Source: SIG589 sp045652465
GTDB lineage: Bacteria; Bacillota; Clostridia; Oscillospirales; Acutalibacteraceae
Length of the DNA: 64,000 nucleotides
Direction: 5' to 3'
NCBI GenBank assembly: GCA_045652465.1
Contig: JAZRUI010000002.1
Span: forward strand, 74,543 to 138,542
The position numbers and the translations under genes are program-made. The notes under the pieces were generated by a model, which did not search any database, had not been told where the DNA came from, and was given only the letters and a program-made list of their open reading frames with translations. Position 1 is the first letter of the stretch. Every line of letters starts with the position of its first letter. This document shows positions 32,191 to 40,655 of this stretch, one piece after another.

Positions 32191-33156
32191 TTATTGAAGT
32201 GCTTCATAGCCTTCGGGAATGGTGATGCCGAGTTCCTCGCAGATATCCTTGTTATACTTCTTAACGGGCTTGTTATCATACTCGATGGGCATTTCTTCAA
32301 TCTTTTCCTCGCCCTTTAAAATCTTGGCAGCCATCTTACCGGTTGTGCGGCCGAGTTCTTCATAGCTGATGGAAAGGGTTGCAATACCGCAGCCTTTGCA
32401 AATGCCTGCTTCGCCTGCGATAATCGGAACCTTCTTGGGAAGAACAACGCCGTTGATGGTTTCGGTGCAGGATGCAGCGGTGTTATCGGTCGGGATATAG
32501 AGAGCATCGCAAGCGGAAGCTGCAGCCTCAGCAACCTGAGCTACATCCTCGGAGCCGGAGAATTTGAAATCCTTAACGGTAAGGCCCTTGCCCTCAAGAT
32601 ATTCCTTAACAACCTTAACCTGATATGCCGAGTTGGCTTCAGCCGAGCAATAGAGCATACCAACGGTTTTAGCAGTGGGTACTAAATCGATAATCATTTG
32701 AGCCTGCTCGGTTAAGGGAGCAAGGTCGGATGTTCCCGAAACATTGGAGCCAACGGTTCCGTTGAAATCCTTAAGGCCGAGAGCAACGCCGAATTCGGTT
32801 ACGGATGTTCCGAGAATCGGGATTTCGGTTGTTGCATTGTATGCAGCCTGAAGAGCGGGAGTTGCGTTTGCAAGAATCAAATCAACATTCTTGGATACAA
32901 AGTCGTTAACGATGGTAACGCAGGTATCGGGGCTGTTTGCAGCATCCTGATTCAAGAAGGTTACATTCTCTTCGCCAAGCTCTTCCTTGAGAGCCTCCAT
33001 GAAGCCGTTGGTTGCGGCATCAAGAGCCTCATGCTTAACTATCTGACAAATACCAATGGTATATTTACCATCATCTTTCTTTTCGGTGCTTCCGCAGCCT
33101 GCGAAGCAAAGAGCGCACAGGCAAAGACAAAGAATAAGTGCTATAAGTTTTTTCAT
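32191..33156 (-). CDS. ABC transporter substrate-binding lipoprotein (TrpX/ABC_sub_bind family)
   Basis: Extracytoplasmic binding protein anchored through Cys21 (signal ends CALCFAGC). The mature protein has the type-1 periplasmic fold: YTIGICQIVKHEALDAATNG, VDLILANATPALQAAYNAT, PILGTSVTEFGVALG, GTSDLAPLTEQAQMI and the C-terminal SISYEELGRTTGKMAAKIL. This matches the family of TrpX, proposed for tryptophan uptake in streptococci, and other aromatic or unknown ligands. No T-box precedes it. Good promoter and GGAGG site upstream. Confidence 0.88.
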   Translation of the reverse strand: MKKLIALILCLCLCALCFAGCGSTEKKDDGKYTIGICQIVKHEALDAATNGFMEALKEELGEENVTFLNQDAANSPDTCVTIVNDFVSKNVDLILANATPALQAAYNATTEIPILGTSVTEFGVALGLKDFNGTVGSNVSGTSDLAPLTEQAQMIIDLVPTAKTVGMLYCSAEANSAYQVKVVKEYLEGKGLTVKDFKFSGSEDVAQVAEAAASACDALYIPTDNTAASCTETINGVVLPKKVPIIAGEAGICKGCGIATLSISYEELGRTTGKMAAKILKGEEKIEEMPIEYDNKPVKKYNKDICEELGITIPEGYEALQ

Positions 33157-33218
33157 TTTAATTTCCTCCGTTTATCTCGCTTTAGTGATTTAAAGCGTTT
33201 AAGCATTAAAGTAATTAC

Positions 33219-33246
33219 ATTATAACACCGTTTCTTCATTTGTCAA
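33219..33246 (-). promoter_or_regulatory. Sigma-A promoter of the TrpXYZ-like operon
   Basis: On the minus strand TTGACA (33246-33241), 16-base spacer, TATAAT (33224-33219), about 60 bases before the binding-protein start. Confidence 0.8.
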
Positions 33247-33255
33247 GTACTTTTT

Positions 33256-34044
33256 TCAAAAAATATTATTTTGATTTTTTAGGGCATTTTTTCGATAGGT
33301 TTTGGGGGTTTCCCCTATTATATATAGGAAGTTGCGATTAAACGAGCGAATGGAATCAAAGCCGCATGAAAGCGCGATTTCTCCAACTCCGTCATCGGTT
33401 GAGAGGAGCATTCGGCAGGCATCGAGCACCCGCAAATAGTTTATATAATATCGGAAGGAGAGCCCAACATTTTCCTCGAAAATATGCGATATGCGCGACT
33501 GGCTGATTTTCAAACTCTCGGAAACCCTCAAAAGGCAAATGTTTTCGCGATAATGCTCAAGACAAAAATCCAGCACCCTCTTGGTGCTTCCCTCTATGCC
33601 GCCGCGGGCAATTTCCGTGTATGGCAATATCTCGCATAGAATCGCGCTCATAACGCCCGAAAAAATGCCGCTGCTTTGCTCGCCGCTTTGCGAAATAACA
33701 CCCAACAAGGCTTTAACGGGGGCGGTTATTTTAGCTTTTGGGATAAACGGATTTTTGGGGCGGGTTGTTTTTAGGGTTTCGGCATACTGCGGGATTGCCT
33801 CGGCGGGAAAAATGGCGCAAAAATATTTGCCTTCTTCGCAGGTTCCGTAGCTATGAACACAGTTGGGGAATATTATGAGCATATCTCCCGCGGTTAGCCT
33901 ATAATCAACACCATCGATTTTAACCTCGCATTCCCCTTGCCAAGCATAAACCAATTCCACATAGGCGTGAAGGTGGAGCGGAAATGTTAAATTGCTCAAT
34001 ATATTGCTTCTGTATTGCTCGTGAATTTGAACAAAATCTTTCAT
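33256..34044 (-). CDS. AraC family transcriptional regulator (cupin sensor)
   Basis: The 262-residue protein has an N-terminal cupin (about residues 15-90; FPLHLHAYVELVY with metal- or sugar-contacting His, LTAGDMLIIFPNCVHSY) and a C-terminal AraC DNA-binding domain (about 155-255; GEIALSCGFDSIRSFNRNFLYIIGETPKTYRK). It is divergent from the GH3/GH78-like genes with a 96-base gap and probably activates them in response to a sugar. GAGG precedes ATG 34044. Confidence 0.9.
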   Translation of the reverse strand: MKDFVQIHEQYRSNILSNLTFPLHLHAYVELVYAWQGECEVKIDGVDYRLTAGDMLIIFPNCVHSYGTCEEGKYFCAIFPAEAIPQYAETLKTTRPKNPFIPKAKITAPVKALLGVISQSGEQSSGIFSGVMSAILCEILPYTEIARGGIEGSTKRVLDFCLEHYRENICLLRVSESLKISQSRISHIFEENVGLSFRYYINYLRVLDACRMLLSTDDGVGEIALSCGFDSIRSFNRNFLYIIGETPKTYRKNALKNQNNIF

Positions 34045-34140
34045 TTAATACCTCGCAGCATATTTTGTCTTGAATTTGACTATTTTTGACTTGAATTATA
34101 GCATAAAATATCCTAAAATGCAAGTTAAGGAGATGATTTT

Positions 34141-36423
34141 ATGAGTAGATATGAACGCATGAACACCTTTCCCGCACTCGAGCAAACCGTTTTGACCGCG
34201 AGCGAAGAGCATAGAAAGCTTTCCCGCTGGGCAGCGGCGCAGGGTGCAGTTTTACTTAAAAATGAGGATAACATCCTCCCCATCGCCAAGGGAAGAGCCG
34301 TTTCGCTTTTCGGTCGCGCCTGCATTGACTACCAAAAGGGCGGTCAGGGCAGCGGCGAGGTTTGGAGCTATCATGTTTCTACCCTATTTGAGGCTTTTAC
34401 CGAAAAAATGCGTGAAGGCAAGGTTAGACTTTTAACCTACCCTGGACACTACTATGGACACAAGGTAATACTTGAGCCACAGGTTGTTTCCCGCAAACTT
34501 TTAACCGATGAGCCTGAGGTTCCTGAATTTATGGCAAACGATGTTGCCACCGCCGATGCCGTTGCAATTATTATGATTGGTCGCACCTCAACCGAGGGCA
34601 GGGACAGAACCGCCGAGAAGGGCGATTTCTACCTGACCGATGCCGAGAAGGCTATGGTTGATGCCGTTTGCGCCAAGACCGATAATGTTGTTGTTGTGCT
34701 TAATGTTGGCGGTATGATTGATACCTCCTGGATAACCGATAACCCCCGCATTAAGGGCGCGCTGCTTGCTTGGCAGGGCGGTCTCGACGGATGCGGCGCG
34801 ATTGCCGACCTGCTTTGCGGCGATGAAACCCCGAGCGGCAAGCTTTGCGACACCTTCGCAAGAGAGTTTTCCGATTATCCCTCGGCCGAGCATTTCAACG
34901 ATAGCGATGATTATCTTAAATATTATGAAGATGTTTTCGTTGGCTACCGCTATTTCGAAACCTTCCCCGAGGCTGCCAAAAAGGTTTGCTATCCCTTTGG
35001 CTTCGGTCTTTCCTATACGACATTCAAGCTCAAAAACATTGCCGCAAAACAAGATGGCGATAACATTGCGGTTTCGGTTACGGTTGAAAACACGGGCGAC
35101 TATGCAGGTCGCGAGGTTGCGCAGGTTTATTATAGCGCTCCGCAGGGCAAGCTCGGCAAGCCGCGCTATGAACTCGCCGCATTCAAAAAGACCCGCAAGC
35201 TTCAGCCCGGCGAAAGCGAAAACCTAACCCTTTCCTTCCCCATTTCTCAAATGGCAAGTTATGACGACCTTGGAAAGGTTAAAGAATCCGCCTATGTTCT
35301 CGAGCAGGGCGACTATAAAATCCTCATCGGCAATTCGGTTAGAAATCTTTCCGATACAGGCTATGCTTATAATGTTGCCGAAGAGTTCCGCGTTGTTGAA
35401 CAGCTCTCGGCTAAATGCCGTCCTTCCTCGCTCGAAAAGAGAATGCTGGCTGATGGCAGCTTTGAAGAGATGCCCTCCTTCCCCGAAAACCGCCCGCACG
35501 ATAAGCAGCCCGAATTCGCATATAAAGAGAGCGAAAAGCCCTTCACCCTTCTTGATGTTAAGGAAGGCCGCTGCGAGCTCGATGATTTCGTTTGCCAAAT
35601 GACCGATGATGAGCTTATATTCATCACAGGCGGTCACGAAGGACTTAGCTTCTCCGACACCAGCGGCATGGGCGGAATTGACCGCCTTGGAATCCCGCTT
35701 TCCAACACAAGCGATGGTCCCGCAGGCGTTCGCTTCCGCACAGGTCTTGGAATGTATGCCACAAGCTGGCCCTGCGCAACGCTGGTTGCCTGCAGCTGGG
35801 ATTTGGATGTTGCCCACACGGTTGCCCTCGGCGGCGCACGCGAGATGGATGAGAACAACCTCAACATTTGGCTGACCCCCGCTATCAATATTCATAGAAA
35901 CCCGCTTTGCGGAAGAAACTTTGAATACCTATCGGAAGACCCGCTGCTTGCAGGAAAAATCGCTGCTGAAGAGGTTCGCACCATGCAGTCGCTCGGCACC
36001 GCTTGCTCGGTTAAGCATTTCGCCTGCAACAACAAGGAAACCAACCGCAACAAGTCCGATTCGATTATCTCCGAGCGCGCACTCCGCGAGATTTATCTTA
36101 AGGCGTTTGAAATTGTTGTTAAGGAAGCCGACCCCTGGACTATTATGACCTCCTATAACAAGCTCAACGGAATCTACACCTCGGCTAACTATGAGCTGAT
36201 AACAGGTATTCTCCGCGGCGAATGGGGTTATAAGGGAATGGTAACCACCGACTGGTGCACCCTTGCGGTTCCCGAAGAAGAGCTTATCGCAGGCAACGAT
36301 ATTAAGATGCCCAACCGCGACAACGCGGTTATTAAAAAGGCTCTTGCGGAGGGTCGTATGACACGCGGCGATGTTGCCGTTTGCGCAAAGAGAATTCTTG
36401 AGATGATTCTTAAATGCATGTAA
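34141..36423 (+). CDS. Glycoside hydrolase family 3 enzyme with swapped domain order
   Basis: Likely beta-glucosidase or related exo-enzyme, cytoplasmic (no signal). In most GH3 proteins the TIM barrel comes first. Here the GH3 C-domain is first (LLKNEDNILPIAKGRAVSLFG, about 38-58; WQGGLDGCGAIADLL; LSYTTFKL and the fibronectin-like part follow to about 400), and the barrel is last (IPLSNTSDGPAGVR, HRNPLCGRNFEYLSEDP, SVKHFACNN, MVTTDW). Asp704 in TTDW is the nucleophile. This permuted layout is known from Ruminococcus albus and relatives. Regulated probably by the divergent AraC gene. Good AAGGAGA site before ATG 34141. Confidence 0.92.
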   Translation: MSRYERMNTFPALEQTVLTASEEHRKLSRWAAAQGAVLLKNEDNILPIAKGRAVSLFGRACIDYQKGGQGSGEVWSYHVSTLFEAFTEKMREGKVRLLTYPGHYYGHKVILEPQVVSRKLLTDEPEVPEFMANDVATADAVAIIMIGRTSTEGRDRTAEKGDFYLTDAEKAMVDAVCAKTDNVVVVLNVGGMIDTSWITDNPRIKGALLAWQGGLDGCGAIADLLCGDETPSGKLCDTFAREFSDYPSAEHFNDSDDYLKYYEDVFVGYRYFETFPEAAKKVCYPFGFGLSYTTFKLKNIAAKQDGDNIAVSVTVENTGDYAGREVAQVYYSAPQGKLGKPRYELAAFKKTRKLQPGESENLTLSFPISQMASYDDLGKVKESAYVLEQGDYKILIGNSVRNLSDTGYAYNVAEEFRVVEQLSAKCRPSSLEKRMLADGSFEEMPSFPENRPHDKQPEFAYKESEKPFTLLDVKEGRCELDDFVCQMTDDELIFITGGHEGLSFSDTSGMGGIDRLGIPLSNTSDGPAGVRFRTGLGMYATSWPCATLVACSWDLDVAHTVALGGAREMDENNLNIWLTPAINIHRNPLCGRNFEYLSEDPLLAGKIAAEEVRTMQSLGTACSVKHFACNNKETNRNKSDSIISERALREIYLKAFEIVVKEADPWTIMTSYNKLNGIYTSANYELITGILRGEWGYKGMVTTDWCTLAVPEEELIAGNDIKMPNRDNAVIKKALAEGRMTRGDVAVCAKRILEMILKCM

Positions 36424-36426
36424 AAT

Positions 36427-36453
36427 AAAAGCGGGCATTTGCCCGCTTTTTTT
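36427..36453 (+). terminator. Terminator after GH3 gene
   Basis: Stem AAAAGCGGGC / GCCCGCTTTT with ATTT loop and T run. Confidence 0.92.
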
Positions 36454-36454
36454 G

Positions 36455-36478
36455 TTGCAATATACGCTGTGGTATGAT
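36455..36478 (+). promoter_or_regulatory. Extended -10 promoter of GH78-like gene
   Basis: TGTGGTATGAT gives an extended -10 (TATGAT 36473-36478). The upstream TTGCAA...CGCTGTGG closely matches the phosphatase promoter at 26913-26936. Confidence 0.5.
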
Positions 36479-36514
36479 ATACAATAGGTAAACCCTATAA
36501 AGTGATGTGATACT

Positions 36515-38383
36515 ATGCTATGTTCAAATGCAAAATGGATATGGATTAATGATTCCCCAAAGCCCGATGAATATGCGGTTTTCGAGGAAGAATTCGAGTT
36601 TTCAAATTTGCAAACCATTTTTTCCGTTTGCGCGGAAACCGATTATATATTATATGTTAACGGCTCGCTTGCAGGATTTTCGCAGTTCCCGAACTACCCT
36701 GATTTCAAATACTGTGATGAGCTCGATATCACCCCGCTTTGCCATAGCGGAAAAAATTATTTCACACTAACCGTTAGGCATGAAGGCGCACAGTCGCTAA
36801 CGCATATTCCGAACGGTGCAGGGGTTATATTCTCGCTTGATACCGAAATGGGAAACATAACCTATAGCAGCACCGCCACCATGGGCGGCTACGATAACCG
36901 TTATGTTCAGCACGAAGCCCACCCCATCACCATGCAAATTGGTTTTTCCTCACATATGCGTGTTGGCGGGTATCGCTGCGATACAAACTGCGTAGAGGTT
37001 GCTCAATCCTATCATATTGCTCCTCGCCCTGTTTTAAAAACCAAGGCGGAACCGTTTGCCAATGCCCGACTGATTGACCGCGAAAAAAATCTTTATGATT
37101 TAGGCCGCGAAACGGCAGGCTATTTATATGTTAAACTTCGTTCCACCTGCGATGCTACCGTCACTGTTGCCTATGGTCAGCACATTTCCGATGGATGTGT
37201 TCGCCGAATTATAGGCGGACGCGATTTTTCGCTTAAGTTCGACACTGCCGAGGGCACCCACGAATTTACACAATATTTTGTTAGAATTTCGGGGCGTTAT
37301 TTGCAGGCGTTTCTACCCGAGGAAACCGAAATTTTGGAAATAGGCATTATGCCCTATCTATACCCTGTTAACGAAAAGCCTTTTTCATTAGAGGATGCAC
37401 TCGACCAAAGGATTTATGACACCTGCGTTCGCACTATGCGCCTTTGTATGAATTTCCACTATGAGGATACGCCCTGGCGCGAGCAGGCGCTTTTCCTTTT
37501 GGATGCGCGCAACCAAATGCTTTGCGGATATTATGCCTTTGGCGAAGAAAAATTTGCCCGCGCAAACCTTGAATTTGTTGCAAAGAGCCTGCGCGAGGAT
37601 GGATTTTTAGAGCTCACCTGCCCCTCCGTCGGCGCCGCGCCAATCCCCTTTTTCTCGGCAATGTATCCCGTTGCGGTTTATGAATATATAGAGCACACGG
37701 GCGACAAGGATATTTTAACAGCTACCATGCCTGCGATGATTAAAATTATGGAATCCCTTCGTTCGCGTGTTGAAGAAAACGGGCTTATCCGCTCGCTTCC
37801 TGCTCCTTTTTGGAATTTCTTCGAATGGAGCGAGGGCTCGGCGGGCAAAATTCCAGGCTCGCCAAACTATGTTTATGAAGATTGCTTCCACTTGATTTTA
37901 AACTGCGCTTTTGTTTTCGCGGGCAAAAAATTCCTATCGCTTTGTGAAATGGCAGGCGTTGATTTCAGCTTTGATTTCGACATGGTTAAAAAGGCAATTA
38001 ACGATGCTTTTTTCGATTCTGAAACGGGCTCCTTTAAACTGCGCAACGACCGACCCGAACTACGCTCGCAGCTTGGAAACGCTTTCGCACTGCTCATAGG
38101 CCTCGGCGACAACCGAACAGCTGACGCCATCAAAAATGATGAAAGCCTTTTAGAGACCTCGCTATCCATGCTAACCTATAAATATGATGCCCTGCTCGCA
38201 GCGGATAGCAAAAACCGCGATTATATTTTAGCCGAAATTCGAAAGTTTTACGGATATATGCTGCAAGAAGGCGCTACAAGCTTTTGGGAAACCATAAAGG
38301 GCCATGCCGATTTTAGCGGCGCAGGAAGCCTATGCCATGGTTGGAGCGCTCTGCCAATTTATTATTATCATCTTTTTAAATAA
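36515..38383 (+). CDS. GH78-like alpha-L-rhamnosidase family protein
   Basis: The 622-residue cytoplasmic protein has N-terminal beta-sandwich domains (about 1-280; ETDYILYVNGSLAGF is a typical galactose-binding-like strand pair) and a six-hairpin alpha/alpha toroid (about 285-600). EDTPWREQALFLLDARNQ (about 317-334) aligns with the GH78 region DCPxRDE that carries the catalytic acid, and the end GATSFWETIKGHADFSGAGS with CHGWSALPIYY is characteristic of the family. No signal peptide. The gene has its own promoter between two terminators. Rhamnosidase activity is inferred; family members with other specificities exist. Confidence 0.8.
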   Translation: MLCSNAKWIWINDSPKPDEYAVFEEEFEFSNLQTIFSVCAETDYILYVNGSLAGFSQFPNYPDFKYCDELDITPLCHSGKNYFTLTVRHEGAQSLTHIPNGAGVIFSLDTEMGNITYSSTATMGGYDNRYVQHEAHPITMQIGFSSHMRVGGYRCDTNCVEVAQSYHIAPRPVLKTKAEPFANARLIDREKNLYDLGRETAGYLYVKLRSTCDATVTVAYGQHISDGCVRRIIGGRDFSLKFDTAEGTHEFTQYFVRISGRYLQAFLPEETEILEIGIMPYLYPVNEKPFSLEDALDQRIYDTCVRTMRLCMNFHYEDTPWREQALFLLDARNQMLCGYYAFGEEKFARANLEFVAKSLREDGFLELTCPSVGAAPIPFFSAMYPVAVYEYIEHTGDKDILTATMPAMIKIMESLRSRVEENGLIRSLPAPFWNFFEWSEGSAGKIPGSPNYVYEDCFHLILNCAFVFAGKKFLSLCEMAGVDFSFDFDMVKKAINDAFFDSETGSFKLRNDRPELRSQLGNAFALLIGLGDNRTADAIKNDESLLETSLSMLTYKYDALLAADSKNRDYILAEIRKFYGYMLQEGATSFWETIKGHADFSGAGSLCHGWSALPIYYYHLFK

Positions 38384-38384
38384 G

Positions 38385-38417
38385 AAAAGTCTGAGGAGTT
38401 ATTCCTCAGACTTTTTT
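38385..38417. terminator. Bidirectional terminator
   Basis: Thirteen-bp stem AAAAGTCTGAGGA / TCCTCAGACTTTT with five-base loop, between the GH78-like gene and the convergent sortase cassette. Confidence 0.93.
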
Positions 38418-39202
38418 CTTTTATAGGGTATGTTAGCAAGCACGATAAGGACTACTGCAAAAACTATAAGCGTTATGAGCAGCGAATAGATTATTCCCGT
38501 TGCCAGCGCATACATTGAAGGGCTGGTTATTCCGAGCTTGCTGATGTTTTTGAATATTAAAAGATAGACGGGGAAGAAAAATAGCATAAAGCCCGCGCCG
38601 CCCAGCGCAATTCGCAAAAAGAGCATTTTTCCTATTTTATAGGTTGCAATAAAAAGTCCTGCCGACGCCGCTAAAAGCACTGCCGCGATTATGAGCGCCC
38701 ACGGGTTTAAAAAGCGGGCCGCCGCGCCCGAAACCTTTAAGATTTCGGAGTTAACCAGCTTTTTATATTTCGAGGCGCAAAGCGATGCCATATGCTTTAT
38801 GTTTTCCTCGGTGCTTTCATCGCCCGCTTGAACCTCAATGTTGTTTTCCTTGGCATAACGCATTATGCTATCGGTCACCGCGGATGAAAACGCCTCGAAG
38901 GTCACGGTTTTGCCCTTGAAGGCTCCTTCAACTGCGCGATTTACATCCTTATAAAGCAGCGCGCTATCAAGCTCGCCCTCAAAATAATCATGGGGCAGTC
39001 CGCCCGGGATGGCATAGCTTTCGAGCTCTTCGAGCACCTCGGTTTTCACCTTTTGCTTATATCCGCTACCCGTAAGCAAAGAAAAAAACGGGCGGCTGAA
39101 AACCGCGCCCACAGCCGCCGAAAGAATTGCGGCAGTGAGGGTCACACTTGCGCCAAAGGCGATGATTGCGGCAATAATTTTCCTCTTGTTTTCTCGTTTC
39201 AT
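38399..39202 (-). CDS. Multi-pass membrane protein of the sortase cassette
   Basis: I do not recognise a named family. The 267-residue protein has one N-terminal membrane helix (about 9-35), a 130-residue extracytoplasmic part, and then three to four further helices (about 165-260), ending in a basic tail. It lies nine bases behind the sortase gene and is the last gene of the substrate-sortase-membrane protein unit. The layout suggests a helper for sorting or display, but no motif proves it. Confidence 0.7.
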   Translation of the reverse strand: MKRENKRKIIAAIIAFGASVTLTAAILSAAVGAVFSRPFFSLLTGSGYKQKVKTEVLEELESYAIPGGLPHDYFEGELDSALLYKDVNRAVEGAFKGKTVTFEAFSSAVTDSIMRYAKENNIEVQAGDESTEENIKHMASLCASKYKKLVNSEILKVSGAAARFLNPWALIIAAVLLAASAGLFIATYKIGKMLFLRIALGGAGFMLFFFPVYLLIFKNISKLGITSPSMYALATGIIYSLLITLIVFAVVLIVLANIPYKRKKSEE

Positions 39203-39211
39203 TGTTAATTC

Positions 39212-39868
39212 CTATTCGTTAAAAAGAATTTTCGGCCCCGAAACATATTTCGCTCCGACACAATAGCGATACCTCGTTAATCCCAGCGCGTTGAAGGGAT
39301 AGCAGGTATAGAGTTCTAAATATTCATGGTCGGATTCAAGGTTATACCAACTGCTGTCGCTCGCTTTTTCGATACTGACCGTTTCGACCTCATAAACATA
39401 GTCGCCATAGTTTGTGTCGATTTCGATTCGGTCGCCAACCTTAACGCGGTCGAGCGTGTGCAGGTAGGTATTATTATGCCCCGAAATCAGCGCAGTAGTT
39501 CCGCTTCCTATAAACATCGAACCGATATATTGACAAACGCCCTTTTTGAGCAGTTTATCGTTATCGCCATAATAAAGAGGCGCGGTTATATCGGCGGTGG
39601 GAATGCGAAGCTCGCCATAGCAATCTCCATATTGCGGAAAGGTTACAACGCTCGAGGGAACGGTTTCGGTGTATCCGTCGAGTCGGTTTTCCATAAGCTC
39701 CTGCGCTTCATAGGAATTGCCGCCTGTTATTAAGTTCCAAACTCCGTCAACGGTTGACAGGATGGAACCAAATGCTGCATAAATCAGCAAATATCCCGCT
39801 AAAGCAAAAACTAACGGCGCAAATATTCGCGCCGTTAGCCACTTTAAATCTTTGTTTTTAATTTGCAC
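39212..39868 (-). CDS. Sortase
   Basis: Membrane-anchored transpeptidase that cleaves a C-terminal sorting signal and links the protein to the wall or to another protein. The 218-residue protein has a membrane helix (about 13-36), then the sortase barrel with catalytic His131 (ISGHNN), Cys189 (ELYTCYPF) and Arg near 199-201 (LTRYRY). The start is GTG 39868, three bases after the stop of its likely substrate gene and without a good ribosome site, so translation is probably coupled. Size and order fit class D-like sortases, but the class is not certain. Confidence 0.9.
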   Translation of the reverse strand: MQIKNKDLKWLTARIFAPLVFALAGYLLIYAAFGSILSTVDGVWNLITGGNSYEAQELMENRLDGYTETVPSSVVTFPQYGDCYGELRIPTADITAPLYYGDNDKLLKKGVCQYIGSMFIGSGTTALISGHNNTYLHTLDRVKVGDRIEIDTNYGDYVYEVETVSIEKASDSSWYNLESDHEYLELYTCYPFNALGLTRYRYCVGAKYVSGPKILFNE

Positions 39869-39871
39869 GGC

Positions 39872-40468
39872 TTAGAAAAGCTTAACCTTTTTTGCTACGC
39901 CGAAAGCTCCGCAAAGAACAACTGCGAATGCGCTGAATACGATAACAAGAGCGGTGTAGTTAAAGGAAGCACCGGTTGTCTTGATGATAGCAGCATCATC
40001 GAACTTGATAGCGCCTGTTGCATCGGTGATAACAACATGCTCGCCATCGAATACGAGGGAAAGACCAACAACTTCGCAAGCCTTCTGGCCCTTCTCGAGG
40101 ATAGCTCTACGGGTTGCCTTCGGGAAATGAACGAAATCTACAACGCCATCCTTAAGATAAGAAGCATCGCCTTCAAGAGTTGTCTTAACGAGGGCTTCGC
40201 CTTCCTTAACGAATGCGATGATAGCTTCAGCCTGCTGAGCGGTGATATCGTCAGCGGTGCTTACAAAATAAGCCTTTGCCTGATTTACATAGTTTGCGGG
40301 GATTTTAAAGGTGAAATCCTTATCGCCAACCTTATAGGTTTCCTTGGTGGAAAGGAAATCGATAACCTTTTGCTCGTTAGCACCAAGAGTGCCTGCGGCG
40401 GAAGCCGAGAAAGCAAACATAGTGAAAACTAAAAGTGCAGAGAAAAGAACAGCTAAAACCTTTTTCAT
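39872..40468 (-). CDS. Secreted sortase substrate with atypical sorting signal
   Basis: I do not recognise the extracellular domain. The 198-residue protein starts at ATG 40468 (GTGAGG site nine bases upstream; a GTG at 40483 lies in that site). It has a signal peptide ending SASA, a roughly 125-residue domain, and a C-terminal tail made of KTTGASF, a hydrophobic helix and a KKVKLF basic end. That is the shape of a sorting signal, but with (I)KTTG in place of LPxTG. The sortase follows after three bases, so this is very likely its dedicated substrate. Confidence 0.75.
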   Translation of the reverse strand: MKKVLAVLFSALLVFTMFAFSASAAGTLGANEQKVIDFLSTKETYKVGDKDFTFKIPANYVNQAKAYFVSTADDITAQQAEAIIAFVKEGEALVKTTLEGDASYLKDGVVDFVHFPKATRRAILEKGQKACEVVGLSLVFDGEHVVITDATGAIKFDDAAIIKTTGASFNYTALVIVFSAFAVVLCGAFGVAKKVKLF

Positions 40469-40604
40469 AATATTTAACCTCACTTTGAGTATAAGTTTTA
40501 ATTAGTATAACATAAATCTTTCTTCTTGTAAACCACAATTTTTAAAATAAGCAATATTTTAAAATAATAAGGGAAAATAAAAAAATGCTCTTCTATTCTT
40601 GAAA

Positions 40605-40619
40605 GTTTTTTGGTATAAT
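40605..40619 (+). promoter_or_regulatory. Extended -10 promoter of hydrolase-murF-ddl operon
   Basis: TTTTTTGGTATAAT: TATAAT at 40614-40619 preceded by TGG (extended -10); no good -35. The whole 188-base gap 40469-40655 is AT-rich and divergent. Confidence 0.55.
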
Positions 40620-40655
40620 AAGTAAAATAGATTTTTATTGCTTGGAGGTGGGCTT

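Noticed and set aside
35224..35895. Minus-strand frame of 223 codons
   Set aside because: Antisense to the GH3 gene; no ribosome site or family features.
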